From assembly GCA_025642065.1 (NCBI GenBank), contig JAODUP010001331.1, positions 1 to 64,000 on the forward strand: a stretch of 64,000 nucleotides of DNA, read 5' to 3'. The stretch is from Paralvinella palmiformis. Taxonomy: Eukaryota > Annelida > Polychaeta > Terebellida > Alvinellidae. The translations under genes were made by a program, and so were the position numbers. Positions 38,546 to 48,992 of the stretch are shown piece after piece. How positions within the stretch are numbered: position 1 is the first letter of the stretch; every line of letters begins with the position of its first letter. The notes under the pieces were generated by a model. It saw only the letters and a program-made list of their open reading frames with translations. It was not told where the DNA came from and searched no databases.

Positions 38546-38665
38546 GTGAGTCTGCGCCTCTCTCTCTCTTTTACTCTATGAGTCTGAGTCTCTCTCTCTC
38601 TTCTTCCCCCCTCTCTCTCTATGAATCTGAGTCTCTATTTCCCCCCCTCTCTCTCTCTCTCTGTG
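38468..38665. repeat. (TC)n(TA)n microsatellite
   Basis: TC tract, TA tract, then degenerate CTCT blocks separated by ATGAGTCTGAGT-like inserts. Confidence 0.95.
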
Positions 38666-39250
38666 TATGTGTGTGTTATGCTATCTAAACTCATAGACTC
38701 GAATTATCACCGAGGGGCTCCAATGTGTATATCATAAACTGAGATGCCGCGGATGGGGTGAAGGTTGGATCGTATATTAAGATGTTGGGACGTATATTTC
38801 TCTCCACTGAAGTATGCCAGCCAGTCGCTGACGATTTTCACACGACAGCCAGGTAGAGTTAGCATCATAGCACAGGTAGCTAACTATTAGGTCATGGTTG
38901 GTGAATCAGCCTAAATTCATTTCTTACCGTTGTTGCATAGTGGAAATGGCTAGCTATAGGGCTGAGCAAGTTTTCTTCATAATTAAGACAGTACACACAT
39001 ATAAATGAGTAATTCCACCATTTGATTGACAGATTCAAGTATGGTCGGTGTTTAGAACGCGCCTATCGAATGGTCATTTCGAATTCTGGATAGGTCATTC
39101 GCCACCAGTCACGTCTAACCACCGACTAGGCGTTCCACAAATGCCTCCCCCTCTCACTCTCATTTCTACCAAGTTACTAAATACCTGTTGTTTGTTTTGC
39201 AAGAGCTGTGCCGAAAGTCAGTTTTAGACCCCTTTCTTGTTTGTTTTCAG

Positions 39251-39375
39251 AGAGAGGACGAGATTCACCTACAGTTCAGGCTGCGAGGAGATATGGATGC
39301 TATTCTGTTATCATCAGTATCTTCGCCATATTGACAACCGCGGCCGTTATTGCTATTCTTGTCATCTTCGTGTAA
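39251..39375 (+). CDS. CD225/dispanin-family membrane protein, exon 2 (C-terminus)
   Basis: Follows acceptor TTGTTTTCAG. The single base carried from exon 1 joins AG to make Gln390, and the frame runs to TAA at 39373-39375. It encodes the short loop (QRGRDSPTVQAARRYG, residues 390-405) and the C-terminal transmembrane helix (407-430, ending AILVIFV). The A-R-R-Y-G stretch before the helix fits the conserved Ala/Arg loop of CD225 domains. Combined exon length of 1293 bases is an exact multiple of three, supporting the splice choice. There is almost nothing after the last helix, as in other dispanins. Confidence 0.88.
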
Positions 39376-40440
39376 TATCGTAGCCAACATTTATAAGAAG
39401 TTGCCACCATTGACTGTACAGTAGTAAAAACATATGCTACCTACCCGGATAGACTAATTTAGAAATTGTATCTCGACGATTGAAGTCCCCGAACACGAGT
39501 AGGTGCAGATGTGAAACGACCACAGCTCCCGATGTTACGATATTGTTTTATTTTATGAGCAACAACACGATTGGACTAATATTTCATAACAAGACGATGC
39601 TCGTTTTCCCATCGAAGTCATAGTAATCGTAGAATTATCAATCTACCTTTATCTGGAGTAGCGGCAGTGATAAGAAGAAGTAGCTTAAAGGGTTAAAAAC
39701 TTGCTCTCGCCAAGTTGTTATATCGCAGATTTGATGACGATATAAAGCAATTACAAAGTTGAACTTTCTATGTAAATAGCCAGAAAATATATGTTTTTTT
39801 TTACATATTTTATTATCTGATAAAGTGTCTAAAGCATAACAAAACGATCAGATGACTTGTCGTTTCTCAGACACAAAAGGCAGAGAGAAAAATAGAAGAA
39901 ACAAACTGACAGCTGAGATTAGGCGATGCTTCGTGTATGATCTTCACATAAAGATGGCGATTGATCAATGGCGACTAGAAGCCACTCAACATGTAATTAG
40001 ATAAATAATTATATGATGCAGATATCAAATATATTTGTATGTGTGTGTGCGTCTCTGTGTGTGTGTGTAACATTTGCCATGGTCTATGATCATGCTATGT
40101 ATCTGACATGGTGCTGACCTATATATTAATGAGGTCATGATGATAAAATACCAAAATAATGACAATTGACTAATATCACCTGTTATTCAGGATATCATCT
40201 TCATTATTCTGCGATGAACTACAAGATTTAGCAGATCGTTCAAAAATCCATTGATAATGTTATATTACATATTGGCTAATACCGTATTCTATTTTATTCC
40301 ATGTAGTATCATTGTACAAAACTATAAAATATATAATTTGATATAATTATTTACTTTTATTTTATTATAATCAACTTCTACTGATAGTGTTAACAAAGAC
40401 TACTTATAACAAGACGTGTTACTTCGCGTTTTAACATAGG
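39376..40440. other. 3' flank of the dispanin gene
   Basis: Presumed 3' UTR and intergenic DNA; no canonical polyadenylation signal that I can place with confidence, and no other gene. Confidence 0.5.
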
Positions 40441-40517
40441 ACGCCATTTTGAATTCATGGAGCCCCAGGACCCTAGCGACCGGAGGTAGATTGTCACGGA
40501 CAGCTCTCTTCGTTAAC

Positions 40518-40589
40518 ATGGCGCTTAATGACACTGGTTCATTCTGCGTCGCTTTCGGCTGCAGTAACAGAAAAAGTATGCACAAATAA
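40518..40589 (+). pseudogene. THAP-domain N-terminus (first exon or broken frame)
   Basis: ATG at 40518 opens MALNDTGSFCVAFGCSNRKS, the start of a THAP zinc finger with its first two zinc ligands (the Cys of CVAFGC). The frame stops at 40587-40589. A GTATGC donor-like site at 40576 could end the exon just before the stop. THAP domains (C2CH) bind DNA. Confidence 0.6.
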
Positions 40590-41115
40590 AGACATCCCCG
40601 AAAGGAAATGAAAGCTAGTGTAAATACTTTGATATGTTCTGGCTTTTTTGAATAAAGGATATTTAAAAAATAAGCATAACAATTTGAAGTAGACACGCCC
40701 TTATTTGACATGATCCATTCAGTAGGCCAAAGCACGATCTACCTAGATCTATATTTGTTTCAGACAAAATCTAATTAAATTTTATCGAACATTATCAACC
40801 TATTAATCACAAAATGGGTATGTAAGATATACATAAGCTTACAGTTACATGTACTGGAGCCACTGAAGATGTTATGGGCGGAGGTATATTTTACTTTTTT
40901 ATTGTTAATAATATAATTGGACTTCTAAAATTACATTACTCTAATCAGAATTTTTTTCCCTAATTACAATAATTATAAGTAGCTGAGTATTTACATGATC
41001 ACCTGCATCCATATTTATTTTTAAACGTAAGCAATTGGTACTTATGAAATTAATTATTAAATATATCAACTAGTGGTAGAAACATTCATTTGGTAATTTT
41101 TTCTATTGACAGAAG

Positions 41116-41362
41116 TAAAAGCTGGGTTATTAATTGTTGTCGTTCAGATATATGATGAGGAAAGATTTAAATTACTTGAATACTAATTGTAGAATGTATG
41201 ATATGCATTTCACTGAAGCGGAATTCATGAACCAGACAACTTATCTAGAATGCTATTCCAACTATTTTTAATGTACCAAATCGACCGCATGCATCCACTG
41301 AAATCAAAGTGGAAGGTATTAACAGATAGGAGACCTATACAGGAGACAGGACCAGCTGTGAT
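41116..41362 (+). pseudogene. THAP-domain second half, frameshifted
   Basis: After an acceptor (TCTATTGACAG) the text reads SKSWVINCCRSD, then with a shift of two bases MMRKDLNYLNTNCRMYDMHF and TEAEFMN. This matches the W...R.D...R.C..HFT..F part of THAP domains, but the third zinc Cys is Tyr (RMYDMHF). A stop and another shift precede VPNRPHAST. The combination of a lost ligand, frameshifts and a stop makes it a pseudogene. Confidence 0.65.
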
Positions 41363-41671
41363 GGTAATTAATATTTATAAATATTAATGGTGAAAATTGG
41401 TATTATAAAATTAATTAAATAAGAAACAAGGCATCAAACCCATGACATTTTGTCAGCCCATTTCATATCTTAATAGAAAAAAGGATTACCAGCACCTGAA
41501 TTAGTACTTGAATGTTCAGCTCATGTGCTTTAATTGGTATACTTTTCTTCATAACTTAAATGCATATCAAATCAAATTCTTTAACTAACTTGAAAAAAGG
41601 AAAGCATGTTTTTACACATTGTGTATGTACTTGGTTCAAGTCATTATTTTACAAGGTATTGTTCTGTTCCA

Positions 41672-41828
41672 GTCCTTGAAGTTCTATGATGATGAGATAC
41701 CATGTAAACAGGCCAATCTCTTGGTTACAGATTTACTGGTGTTATCTGTTACAGTAATCAATGCATGTGTCTATTACATCTCTGGGTATATTCTGTCTAA
41801 CTTTAAACAGTTCACTGATCTGGACTAA
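41672..41828 (+). pseudogene. Possible P-type transposase C-terminal piece
   Basis: Open frame after an acceptor-like TTCTGTTCCAG, ending TAA at 41826-41828. It contains VYYISGYILSNF, which resembles the Y-[IV]-[AS]-G-[YF]-[IV] motif near the end of THAP/P-type transposases. A short match; low certainty. Confidence 0.35.
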
Positions 41829-42347
41829 ATGTCATATTTTTGTAGTAGTGGTTGTTTAGAGCTGGAAGCAATTTGGGTTATTCTGTCCATTTGATAACAA
41901 ATGACTGATTGTAACTATAGATGAACACGTGGCACAAGAGATTTTGATGCACAAGAGATTGTGAAATAACCTAAACCACGTTCAATTATTTTCTAATCAG
42001 CTGTCAAGTGATCGCAAATTGTAGGCTATGAATTAATTAAGTGACTGGGCTGTGAAATCACTTAATTATTTATTTACAGTTTCAAAGCTTCGTTTCCTTC
42101 AATATCATGTGTGCACAATTAAAGTATTTATTAATAAAAGAGTATGTGATCATGTAACATATAGTACTAGTATTGGCAATTCATTTCAACCATCGCACAC
42201 ATGTACACGATCACATGTGGACAACCAGGGCTTTTGTTTATCCGAGAAATACCTCCGGTCGCTGGAGGCGCCACTGGTTCAAAATTCAACATGGCGCGGC
42301 AAGAGTAACGCCTCTCTATATTTAAGCTCTCTGGTGTTAAGGCGCTC

Positions 42348-42440
42348 CGATAACACAGTAGTTAGAACACTACGACATAAACCTCCAGGTTGTGGGTATT
42401 AATCCCACTTGCACCTGTAGTGGTAATACGAAAGTTTTTT
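42348..42440 (+). mobile_element. tRNA-derived SINE-like fragment
   Basis: GATAACACAGTAGTTAGAAC and GGGTATTAATCCCACTTGC resemble tRNA-like A and B box regions; no defined tail. Confidence 0.5.
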
Positions 42441-42816
42441 TAAAATAATTAACTGAGTCTTTTATAGTTTACGTATGGAGTGTTATATAAATATTGTATA
42501 ATAATAACCATCTGGCTTCAGTTAGGATGATTGATGGCTGAATAAGATGCCAGATTTTTGTGTTAGTGGTTAATGACGATTCAGGCAGGGCTTCTTTTGT
42601 CATCACCAAATAAGACAACGTTATGACCTTTAAGTAACAACACGTTATGACAGTTTTAAATAGGTGCGCGATTACTTAGTTCAAGTAGATCCTGTCAGAC
42701 ATTGACCTAAAAGAAAATTAGACCGAACACGGCCGCCGATCTGATGCCAAACAGGTATCAACTTCTGGTCGTTGAAATAGGAACGCAAACTGCAAAAAAT
42801 CAGGTTTATAAACGCG

Positions 42817-42890
42817 ATGAATTATTATTGTATCGATGGTTGCATAAGCCGTGTGCGTGGAAGTAATACAAACGGGATGTCTTTTCATCG
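42817..42890 (+). CDS. THAP-domain protein, first exon (partial)
   Basis: ATG at 42817 opens MNYYCIDGCISRVRGSNTNG, then MSFHR. The pattern C-x3-GC...SFHR is the N-terminus of a THAP zinc finger (C2CH DNA-binding domain). The exon ends at a consensus donor, CG|GTAAGT, phase 2, at the point where THAP genes are commonly interrupted. Unlike the decayed THAP at 40.5 kb this frame is intact. I could not find the following exon (it should contain W...R and C..HF) in 42.9-44.2 kb, so it may lie beyond a large intron or transposon, or this may be a stranded exon. Host gene versus transposon cannot be decided. Confidence 0.6.
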
Positions 42891-43184
42891 GTAAGTATAA
42901 AGAACACATTTAAAAAAGCTGTTAAAGCGGGTTTTTTGGCGGGAAATTAAGCTTAACTGTTATTATATTTAGCCTGTACGGCAACCCCCGGCCTATCTCT
43001 GGCGTTTGATCCCAATTAAACTAGATCTACGGACTTGAATAAAACGACTTTTACATATTTTATGGCATAACATAGGAGAGGAATTGTACAGATTGTCTGC
43101 ACACACAAAATTACAATGCACACATCAAAATAAATGTCCGTATCCATAGGTTCAAAACTCGAATTGCAGCCGCTTCAACGTTCC

Positions 43185-43275
43185 TTTTTCACCTACCGGA
43201 AGTCGGAGCTGTTTGGTCATGGCGGCCCAATTAAACACCACTAAGTGCTCGGTCTAGTTTTCTTTCAGGTCAATA
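43185..43275 (+). promoter_or_regulatory. Possible promoter: ETS and YY1-type motifs
   Basis: ACCGGAAGT (about 43196-43204) matches ETS-factor core sites. TCATGGCGGC (about 43218) resembles the YY1/initiator-type motif of TATA-less promoters. A pyrimidine-rich acceptor TTTTCTTTCAG ends at 43269. Motif matches only. Confidence 0.3.
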
Positions 43276-43464
43276 GTATCAGAGGAGAGGTAGAGTAGTG
43301 CAACTAACTGTATTTGATGTGTCTAGCGATAGAGAAAAGGATGAACGGTTATCTGCATGGATCACGATGACTCTCGTGGATTATTGAGCAATGAAAGAAG
43401 CAAATTGAGACTGTACAACATTGGAGAGTTGACGATTGGTAGAGATAGGTACCGATCTATGTGA

Positions 43465-44170
43465 CCAAGCGAGGCCCACCCTTCTTACACCCTTGGATTT
43501 CTGTAATATATTATGTCTTTAGAAAAGTAAAGCAGTTTTTGGACTGCAAACAAATACATAAAATCAGTTAATAGGTAAAATGGTGAAAATACAGAACTGA
43601 CTATAAATATGCCATCTCAGTCCAGACCAATCAACTCAGAGACAAATATGGTCGGCTATTATATGAATATGTTAATTTATATGGCTCAGGTAAAATAAAT
43701 ACATATTAAATTTCTAATTGTTTATAATTTACCATAAAACAAATTCAATTCAATTTAATGATGATTGATCAGCTAAAACACTGTTTCTAAATTACTCTTC
43801 ACTGACTGCAATAAATACTAAATTCTTTATCATTGAAATATTTACACAGTTTTAAATGTATATTTTGGGTACAACAGTTAGATAAAAATGTCTTTAATAT
43901 CGATCATAACTTCTTTTTATCGAAGTAAAACTGAAATATTTACGAAAATTAAATCTGTATCATGGTATAGATTTAGTACACAAAACGTACACAACATATC
44001 TGCTTTACAGGATGTTAGAACAGCAACAACAACAACAACAACAACAACAACAGTAATAATAATAATAATAATAATAAAAGAAATGTAAACACAACTTGGC
44101 GTAACAGAACACAAGACAAAATGATAATACAACAAGCACAACACAAAACTGCAACACACACACACGCACA
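43465..44170. other. Gene-free stretch
   Basis: AT-rich with (CAA)n(TAA)n at about 44023-44076; no gene recognised. Confidence 0.5.
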
Positions 44171-44171
44171 T

Positions 44172-46838
44172 ACTTAATGATAGAACAGAAACGTATGAGG
44201 GTTAGCTGTTAGGTTCGAGTAAATCATAGTATTTTCTCAGGTTTGAGACGATATTTCGTTCTAGTCCAGTAATAATCCATTGTGAAGTATTGCTACTTTG
44301 TTTTTATTTTAGTTAAATCACTTCTGTGAGTCCATACTGAGTTAGTGTACATTCTCTTTGTTATGAACAAACTGTAATATTTGTTAACACACTGAGGGTA
44401 TATAAAGGCTAATTTTCACTTAGGTTAGAGAAGAACTTCAACGCCAGACTAGTCGGACTTGTATTGATATATGGTTCATATAGGTAGGATTTATTTAGTT
44501 ATTCGAATCCAGAATAAAGCTGATGTCAGCATCTGAGGTGTCAAAATGTTTTATATACAGGTTTCTTTTGGACCACAGAAAATTACTGTTGAATGTAAAC
44601 TGTGGTGTCAAAATAGTTATATGTATGTAGCAAGTCATCATTGAACCACACGCACGTGCTTTTCTACGTAGCCTGCATGTAACCGCTTTCCTGTGGGCGT
44701 GACATATTTGTCGCGTACGAAAAGCGAATTAGCTGGGCCCTACAGGCTGATGAGTAGACTAGACACATGCATAGATGTACTCGTATATGTATTGATATGT
44801 GGAGGTATGGAACATTTTATATTTAGATTAAATACACGCACACGCGGGTGCGGGCGCACACACACACATTTTGAGGACAAGTTGACATCGTTTCAAGCCC
44901 ACGTTATCACCCGTTAAAAGAAAATACAACCCGCATTGCCTCTCGTTCCAAATGTTAACCATGCCCCCTCACTTTCGACTTCCCTTTAGATTCCACGGTT
45001 GACAAGAAATACGTTTCCACGGTGACAGTTCGGACAACCGAGAATGAAAAAAATCGATTCACTGTTTTGCTCGCTTGTATGGCTAATGGAACAAAGTTCC
45101 CACCCTACATTGTTTTCAAAAAGAAAACCCTTTCCAAAGGTGTGGAATTTCCTAGTTGTGTTCGTGTTCGTTATGAAGCAAAAGGGTGGATGGATGACAA
45201 ACTGATGCGTGATGGGGTTGATACCGTGTTGGACAATCGACCAAGCCAAGCGTGATAACAGCATCTTGATTTTAGATGCATTCCGTTTTCATCACAACAA
45301 GAACCCACATACAGCATGTTGTGGTGATCAGAGGGGGCAGTACAGGATTTCAATGGTGCAACCATTGGATGTTGGTGTCAATCGTCTAATGGAATCTCTG
45401 CTGAAAGCCAGGGTGTTGTGTCGATGCGAAATGGCTCCAAACCCTTCACAAAGGGAGGTATTATGGGTACACCTGATCTACTCACCATCACATAATGGCT
45501 CAATGAATGACACTTGGAAGGAATTAGACCCGGGCATCATCGTGAAATAATTAAAATGCTGTTGTATTTCCCATGTTCTTGACGGCACAGAGGACGACAT
45601 ATTATGGACAGATGAGGATACAGCATATATAACAGAAGATGTTGCAGACGACGACCATTAAGATGATGGTGAAGATGATTTGTATTAAAACGATGAGGAC
45701 CTGATGTCAGATACCTAAACGCGTCAGATGAAGAAGATCTAGCTGGTTTCACCGATATACAAATTTTTGTATTTCAAAAACAAATTCTTAATTTGTGATG
45801 TAGTATTTCAAATAAAAAGATACCGAAAGTATTTTGTTGTGTTACTTATTTTCATTACCACTACGTGCGCACATAAGTTATATCTTGAAACGACCCCCAT
45901 ACACAGCGCCATCTTGTGAATGAAATAAGATGAGATACAGGCCAGTGTTGCATGACATATAACGTCAGGACCAGAAACTAAACTTACTACAATTGGAATC
46001 TGGAAATATACGATGTGTGTGTTTTAGGGTACATAGTAAGAGACAACAGGCACAGAGCATCAACATATCTAAACATCCTTCGAAACCTACCTCCATAAAT
46101 CTAAATACAACTATACCTACATTAATATAAAAATAAAATGTTCCATACCTCCACATATTGATAAATGTGTGCGTATACCTAAGCATGTGTCTGGTCTACT
46201 CATCAGCCTGTGGGAACCAGCTAATTCGCTTTTCGTACGCGACAAATATGTCACGCCCACAGGAAAGCGGCTACATGCAGGCTACGTACAAAAAGCGGAA
46301 GCACGTAAAAAACATACCATTTGATACCACAGCTCGCAACAAACAACACGTGCGTGTGGTTCAATGGTGACTTGCTACATACATATCATAAACTATTTTG
46401 ATACCACAGTTTACATTCAACAGTAATTTTCTGTGGTCCAAAAGAAACCTGTATATAAAGCATTTCGACACCTCAGATGCTGACATCAGCTTTATTCTGG
46501 GTACGAATAACTGAATAAATCCTACCTATATGAACCATGTATCAATACAAGTCCGACTAGTCTGGCGTCGAAGTTCTTCTCTAACCTAAGTGAAAATTCA
46601 AGCATTTTATATACCCTCAGCGTATTAACAAACATTACAGTTTGTTCATAACAAAGAGAATGTACACTAACACAGTATGGACTCACTGAAGCGATTAAAC
46701 TAAAATAAAAACAAAGTAGCAATACCCACAATGGATTATTACTGGACTAGAACGAAATATCGTCTCAAACCTAAGTAAATAATATGATTTACTCGAACCT
46801 AACAGCTAACCTCATACGTTTCCGTTCATCACTAAGGG
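44172..46838 (+). mobile_element. Pogo/Tigger-like DNA transposon relic with long inverted arms
   Basis: Left arm 44172 to about 44836 is the inverted counterpart of about 46080-46838 (for example GAAACGTATGAGG at both outer ends, GGTATGGAACATTTTAT at inner ends). About 1.2 kb between the arms carries a broken DDE transposase. Arms of about 660-760 bases are far longer than the short termini usual in this superfamily. Right next to the right end is a small hairpin, AGGGACGTT...AACGTCCCT (about 46834-46868). No target-site duplication could be fixed. Confidence 0.78.
44974..45718 (+). pseudogene. Pogo/Tigger-type transposase, frameshifted
   Basis: DDE endonuclease domain in at least three frames. 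It includes FDFPLDSTVDKKY (first catalytic Asp), RTTENEKNRFTVLLACM and KGWMDDKLM to a stop at about 45255. A shift then gives SILILDAFRFHH (second Asp) and MVQPLDVGVNR (third Asp, 31 residues on), to a stop at 45548-45550. Another shift gives an acidic tail (LDGTEDDILWTDEDTAYITE). All three catalytic acidic residues are readable, but the N-terminal DNA-binding region is missing and the gene cannot be translated as one protein. Acts in cut-and-paste transposition when intact. Confidence 0.88.
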
Positions 46839-47534
46839 ACGTTCATTCACGCTTAATTTAACGTCCCTAAGTATATGCACTGTTAGTGTTCTAAATAAAT
46901 TTACTGATTCGTTTAATATTTTTCCAAATAATAGCGAAAACTACATAATCCATATAAAAGATATAATCTGAATAAATATATCCTGTAATGAATTAAATGA
47001 TTAAATAGACCTTCCAGACAAACAACCTACAAGCACGGGCATCAATTGGTTTCGAACCTGGACGAGGAGATCAAAGCGGGAATGAACTTTATGCTATGGG
47101 AAAATAATACACACTGTTTCTCATTGAACCAGCTACAATACATTATACGCGAGTGCTTAACGTTGGTGAGTATTTCTCAAGCGTGTACAACATTTTTGTA
47201 CGTGTTTTCTTCGTGTACCGAAAGTGTGGCCAGCGAGCAAGGATTATCTACTGTCTATTGTGATAAAGTCGTAGGTACATATCACAAAAGAAGTCACAGA
47301 GGTACGTTTTTTAGTAAATGTGTCACTCATAGTTATCACTATGGATATGTAATTTTATTATCGATCATTGCTTCTGTGTCGCGTCTATTGATTGGCTTCT
47401 CTCTTTTGTCCATCTGATTATCTGTTTCTCACCTGTCGAAAGTTCTGTCATCGACACAGGTGGGCGTATTTCAGAAATGTTTCACGACATATATTTGTCG
47501 TTAAAAGCTAACGGGTAATAAATATATTAACAGA
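46839..47534. other. Gene-free stretch
   Basis: A 123-codon open frame at 47046-47417 has no recognisable domain; not called. Confidence 0.4.
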
Positions 47535-47650
47535 ATGGGTCGTTTGAGAAATCAAATTTGCGATGTAATATATTTCTTAGACGAATCAGATTGGGATTCT
47601 GATATATTCGAGGAAGACTATCATTTAAAAAATGAGACAGAACTGATTAC
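47535..47650 (+). CDS. Possible short acidic exon
   Basis: ATG at 47535 opens 38 codons containing the acidic run DESDWDSDIFEEDY, then a donor-like CAG|GTAGAT (GT at 47652) just before a stop. It resembles the acidic N-terminal leaders of some transposases, but nothing else supports a gene. Confidence 0.25.
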
Positions 47651-47680
47651 AGGTAGATAATAACAACAAATACATATGTT

Positions 47681-48690
47681 ATGACAGTCGTAAACCTGTT
47701 TAAGAGATGACAGTGCCACAAACCTGTCGTAAAACTGTCGTAAATACTTTTATGACGTCATTTACAGTCGTAAACTTGTTTAAGACATGATAATGTCATA
47801 AACCCGTCGTAAAACTATCGTAAGTACTTTTATGACGTCATATACAGTCGTAAACCTGTTTATGGCATGACAGTGTCATATATCCGTCGTAAACATGTCG
47901 TAAATAACTTTATGACGTCATATACAGTCGTAAACCTATCTATGACATGACAGTGTCATAACTCCGTCCTAAAACGGTTGTAATTACCTTTATGACTTGA
48001 TATACAGTCGTAAACCCGTTTAAGACATGACAGTACCACAAACCCGTCGTATAACTCTCGTAAATACCTTTATCACGTCATATATAGTCGTACGCTTGGA
48101 TATAACATGACATTGCCATAAATCCGTTGTAAAACTGTCGTAAATACTTTAATGACGTCATATACAGTCGTAAACCTGTTTATGACATGACAGTGTCTTA
48201 AATCCGTCGTAAAACTGTCGTAAATACTTTTATGACGTCATTTACAGTCGTAAACCTGTTTAAGACATGATAATGTCCTAAACCCGTCGTTAAACTATCG
48301 TAAGTACTTTTATAACGTCATATACAGTCGTAAACCTGTTTATGGCACGACAGTGTCATATATCCGTCGTAAACATGTCGTAAATAAATTTATGACGTCA
48401 TATACAGTCGTAAACCTATCTGTGACATGACAGTGTCATAACTCCGTCCTAAAACGGTTGTAATTACCTTTATGACGTGATATACAGTCGTAAACCTGTT
48501 TAAGATATGACAGTACCACAAACCCGTCGTATAACTCTCGTAAATATCTTTATGACGTCATATATAGTCGTAAACTTGTTTATAACATGACATTGTCATA
48601 AATCCGTCGTAAAACTGTCGTAAATACTTTAATGACGTCATATCCAGTCGTAAGCTTGTTTATGACATGACAGTGTCATAAATCCTGGAT
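47681..48690. repeat. 80-bp satellite, about 12.6 units, six-unit higher-order repeat
   Basis: Units start at 47681 and every 80 bases after that, without a single length change, to 48641. Each begins with ACAGTCGTAAAC or a variant and contains several further CGTAAA words. Unit n matches unit n+6 better than its neighbours: for example 47841 with 48321 share ATATCCGTCGTAAACATGTC, and 47921 with 48401 share CTCCGTCCTAAAACGGTTGT. The higher-order period is therefore 480 bases, present about twice. Eight of twelve complete units carry the palindrome TGACGTCA (a cAMP-response-element consensus) at the same place. Confidence 0.96.
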
Positions 48691-48992
48691 TAATCCATGA
48701 TTTTTGACATTGTGTCATAAACTTGAGAATTCTCTGTTATGTTGATTACACACTTTGACCGCTTTGACAATATTTGTAATGCATATAGTTTGAGATTGGT
48801 CAGATAGAACATCCATCTAAAACGATACCTGCTAGTCATGTGTACATTCAAAGACTTGTACATCAATAGGTTATTTGGTGAAGTTAAAACCGTTCATAAT
48901 ACACGTGAATCGTATACTTCTCTGTAAAACATTTATTAATGATAATTGTACACTATTATTAAAATCTGGTTATAATTACCTATACATGACAA

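Larger units (their letters stand above)
36913..39250. other. Intron of the dispanin gene
   Basis: Bounded by GTAAGT at 36913 and TTGTTTTCAG ending 39250. It carries two microsatellite blocks and two SINEs listed separately; no exon is seen inside. Confidence 0.85.
40442..42297 (+). mobile_element. Probable P-element-like (THAP) transposon relic
   Basis: The ends are inverted: AGCGACCGGAGGTA (40475-40488) is exactly reversed at 42250-42263, and both flank a GCCAT[GT]TTGAATT-type sequence toward the outside. Inside, on the plus strand, are a split THAP domain (40518-40589 and about 41116-41362) and a possible transposase C-terminal piece (41672-41828). P-element and THAP9-type transposases begin with THAP domains, so this is inferred to be a decayed member. 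Element identity depends on the weakest piece (the transposase end) and on imperfect termini. Confidence 0.5.

Noticed and set aside
40400..40735. A 111-codon minus-strand frame
   Set aside because: Antisense shadow of the THAP-domain start and the inverted end of the transposon relic.
42718..42909. A 63-codon minus-strand frame
   Set aside because: Antisense shadow of the THAP first exon at 42817-42890.
43357..43464. A 35-codon frame starting MDHDDSRGLL
   Set aside because: Follows an acceptor-like site, but too short and without a donor or domain; could equally be 5' UTR.
47046..47417. A 123-codon frame
   Set aside because: No recognisable domain or acceptor/donor support.
47681..48690. 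CRISPR-like array of regular 80-bp units
   Set aside because: Units diverge across their full length with no repeat/spacer division, and the genome is animal; it is a satellite.
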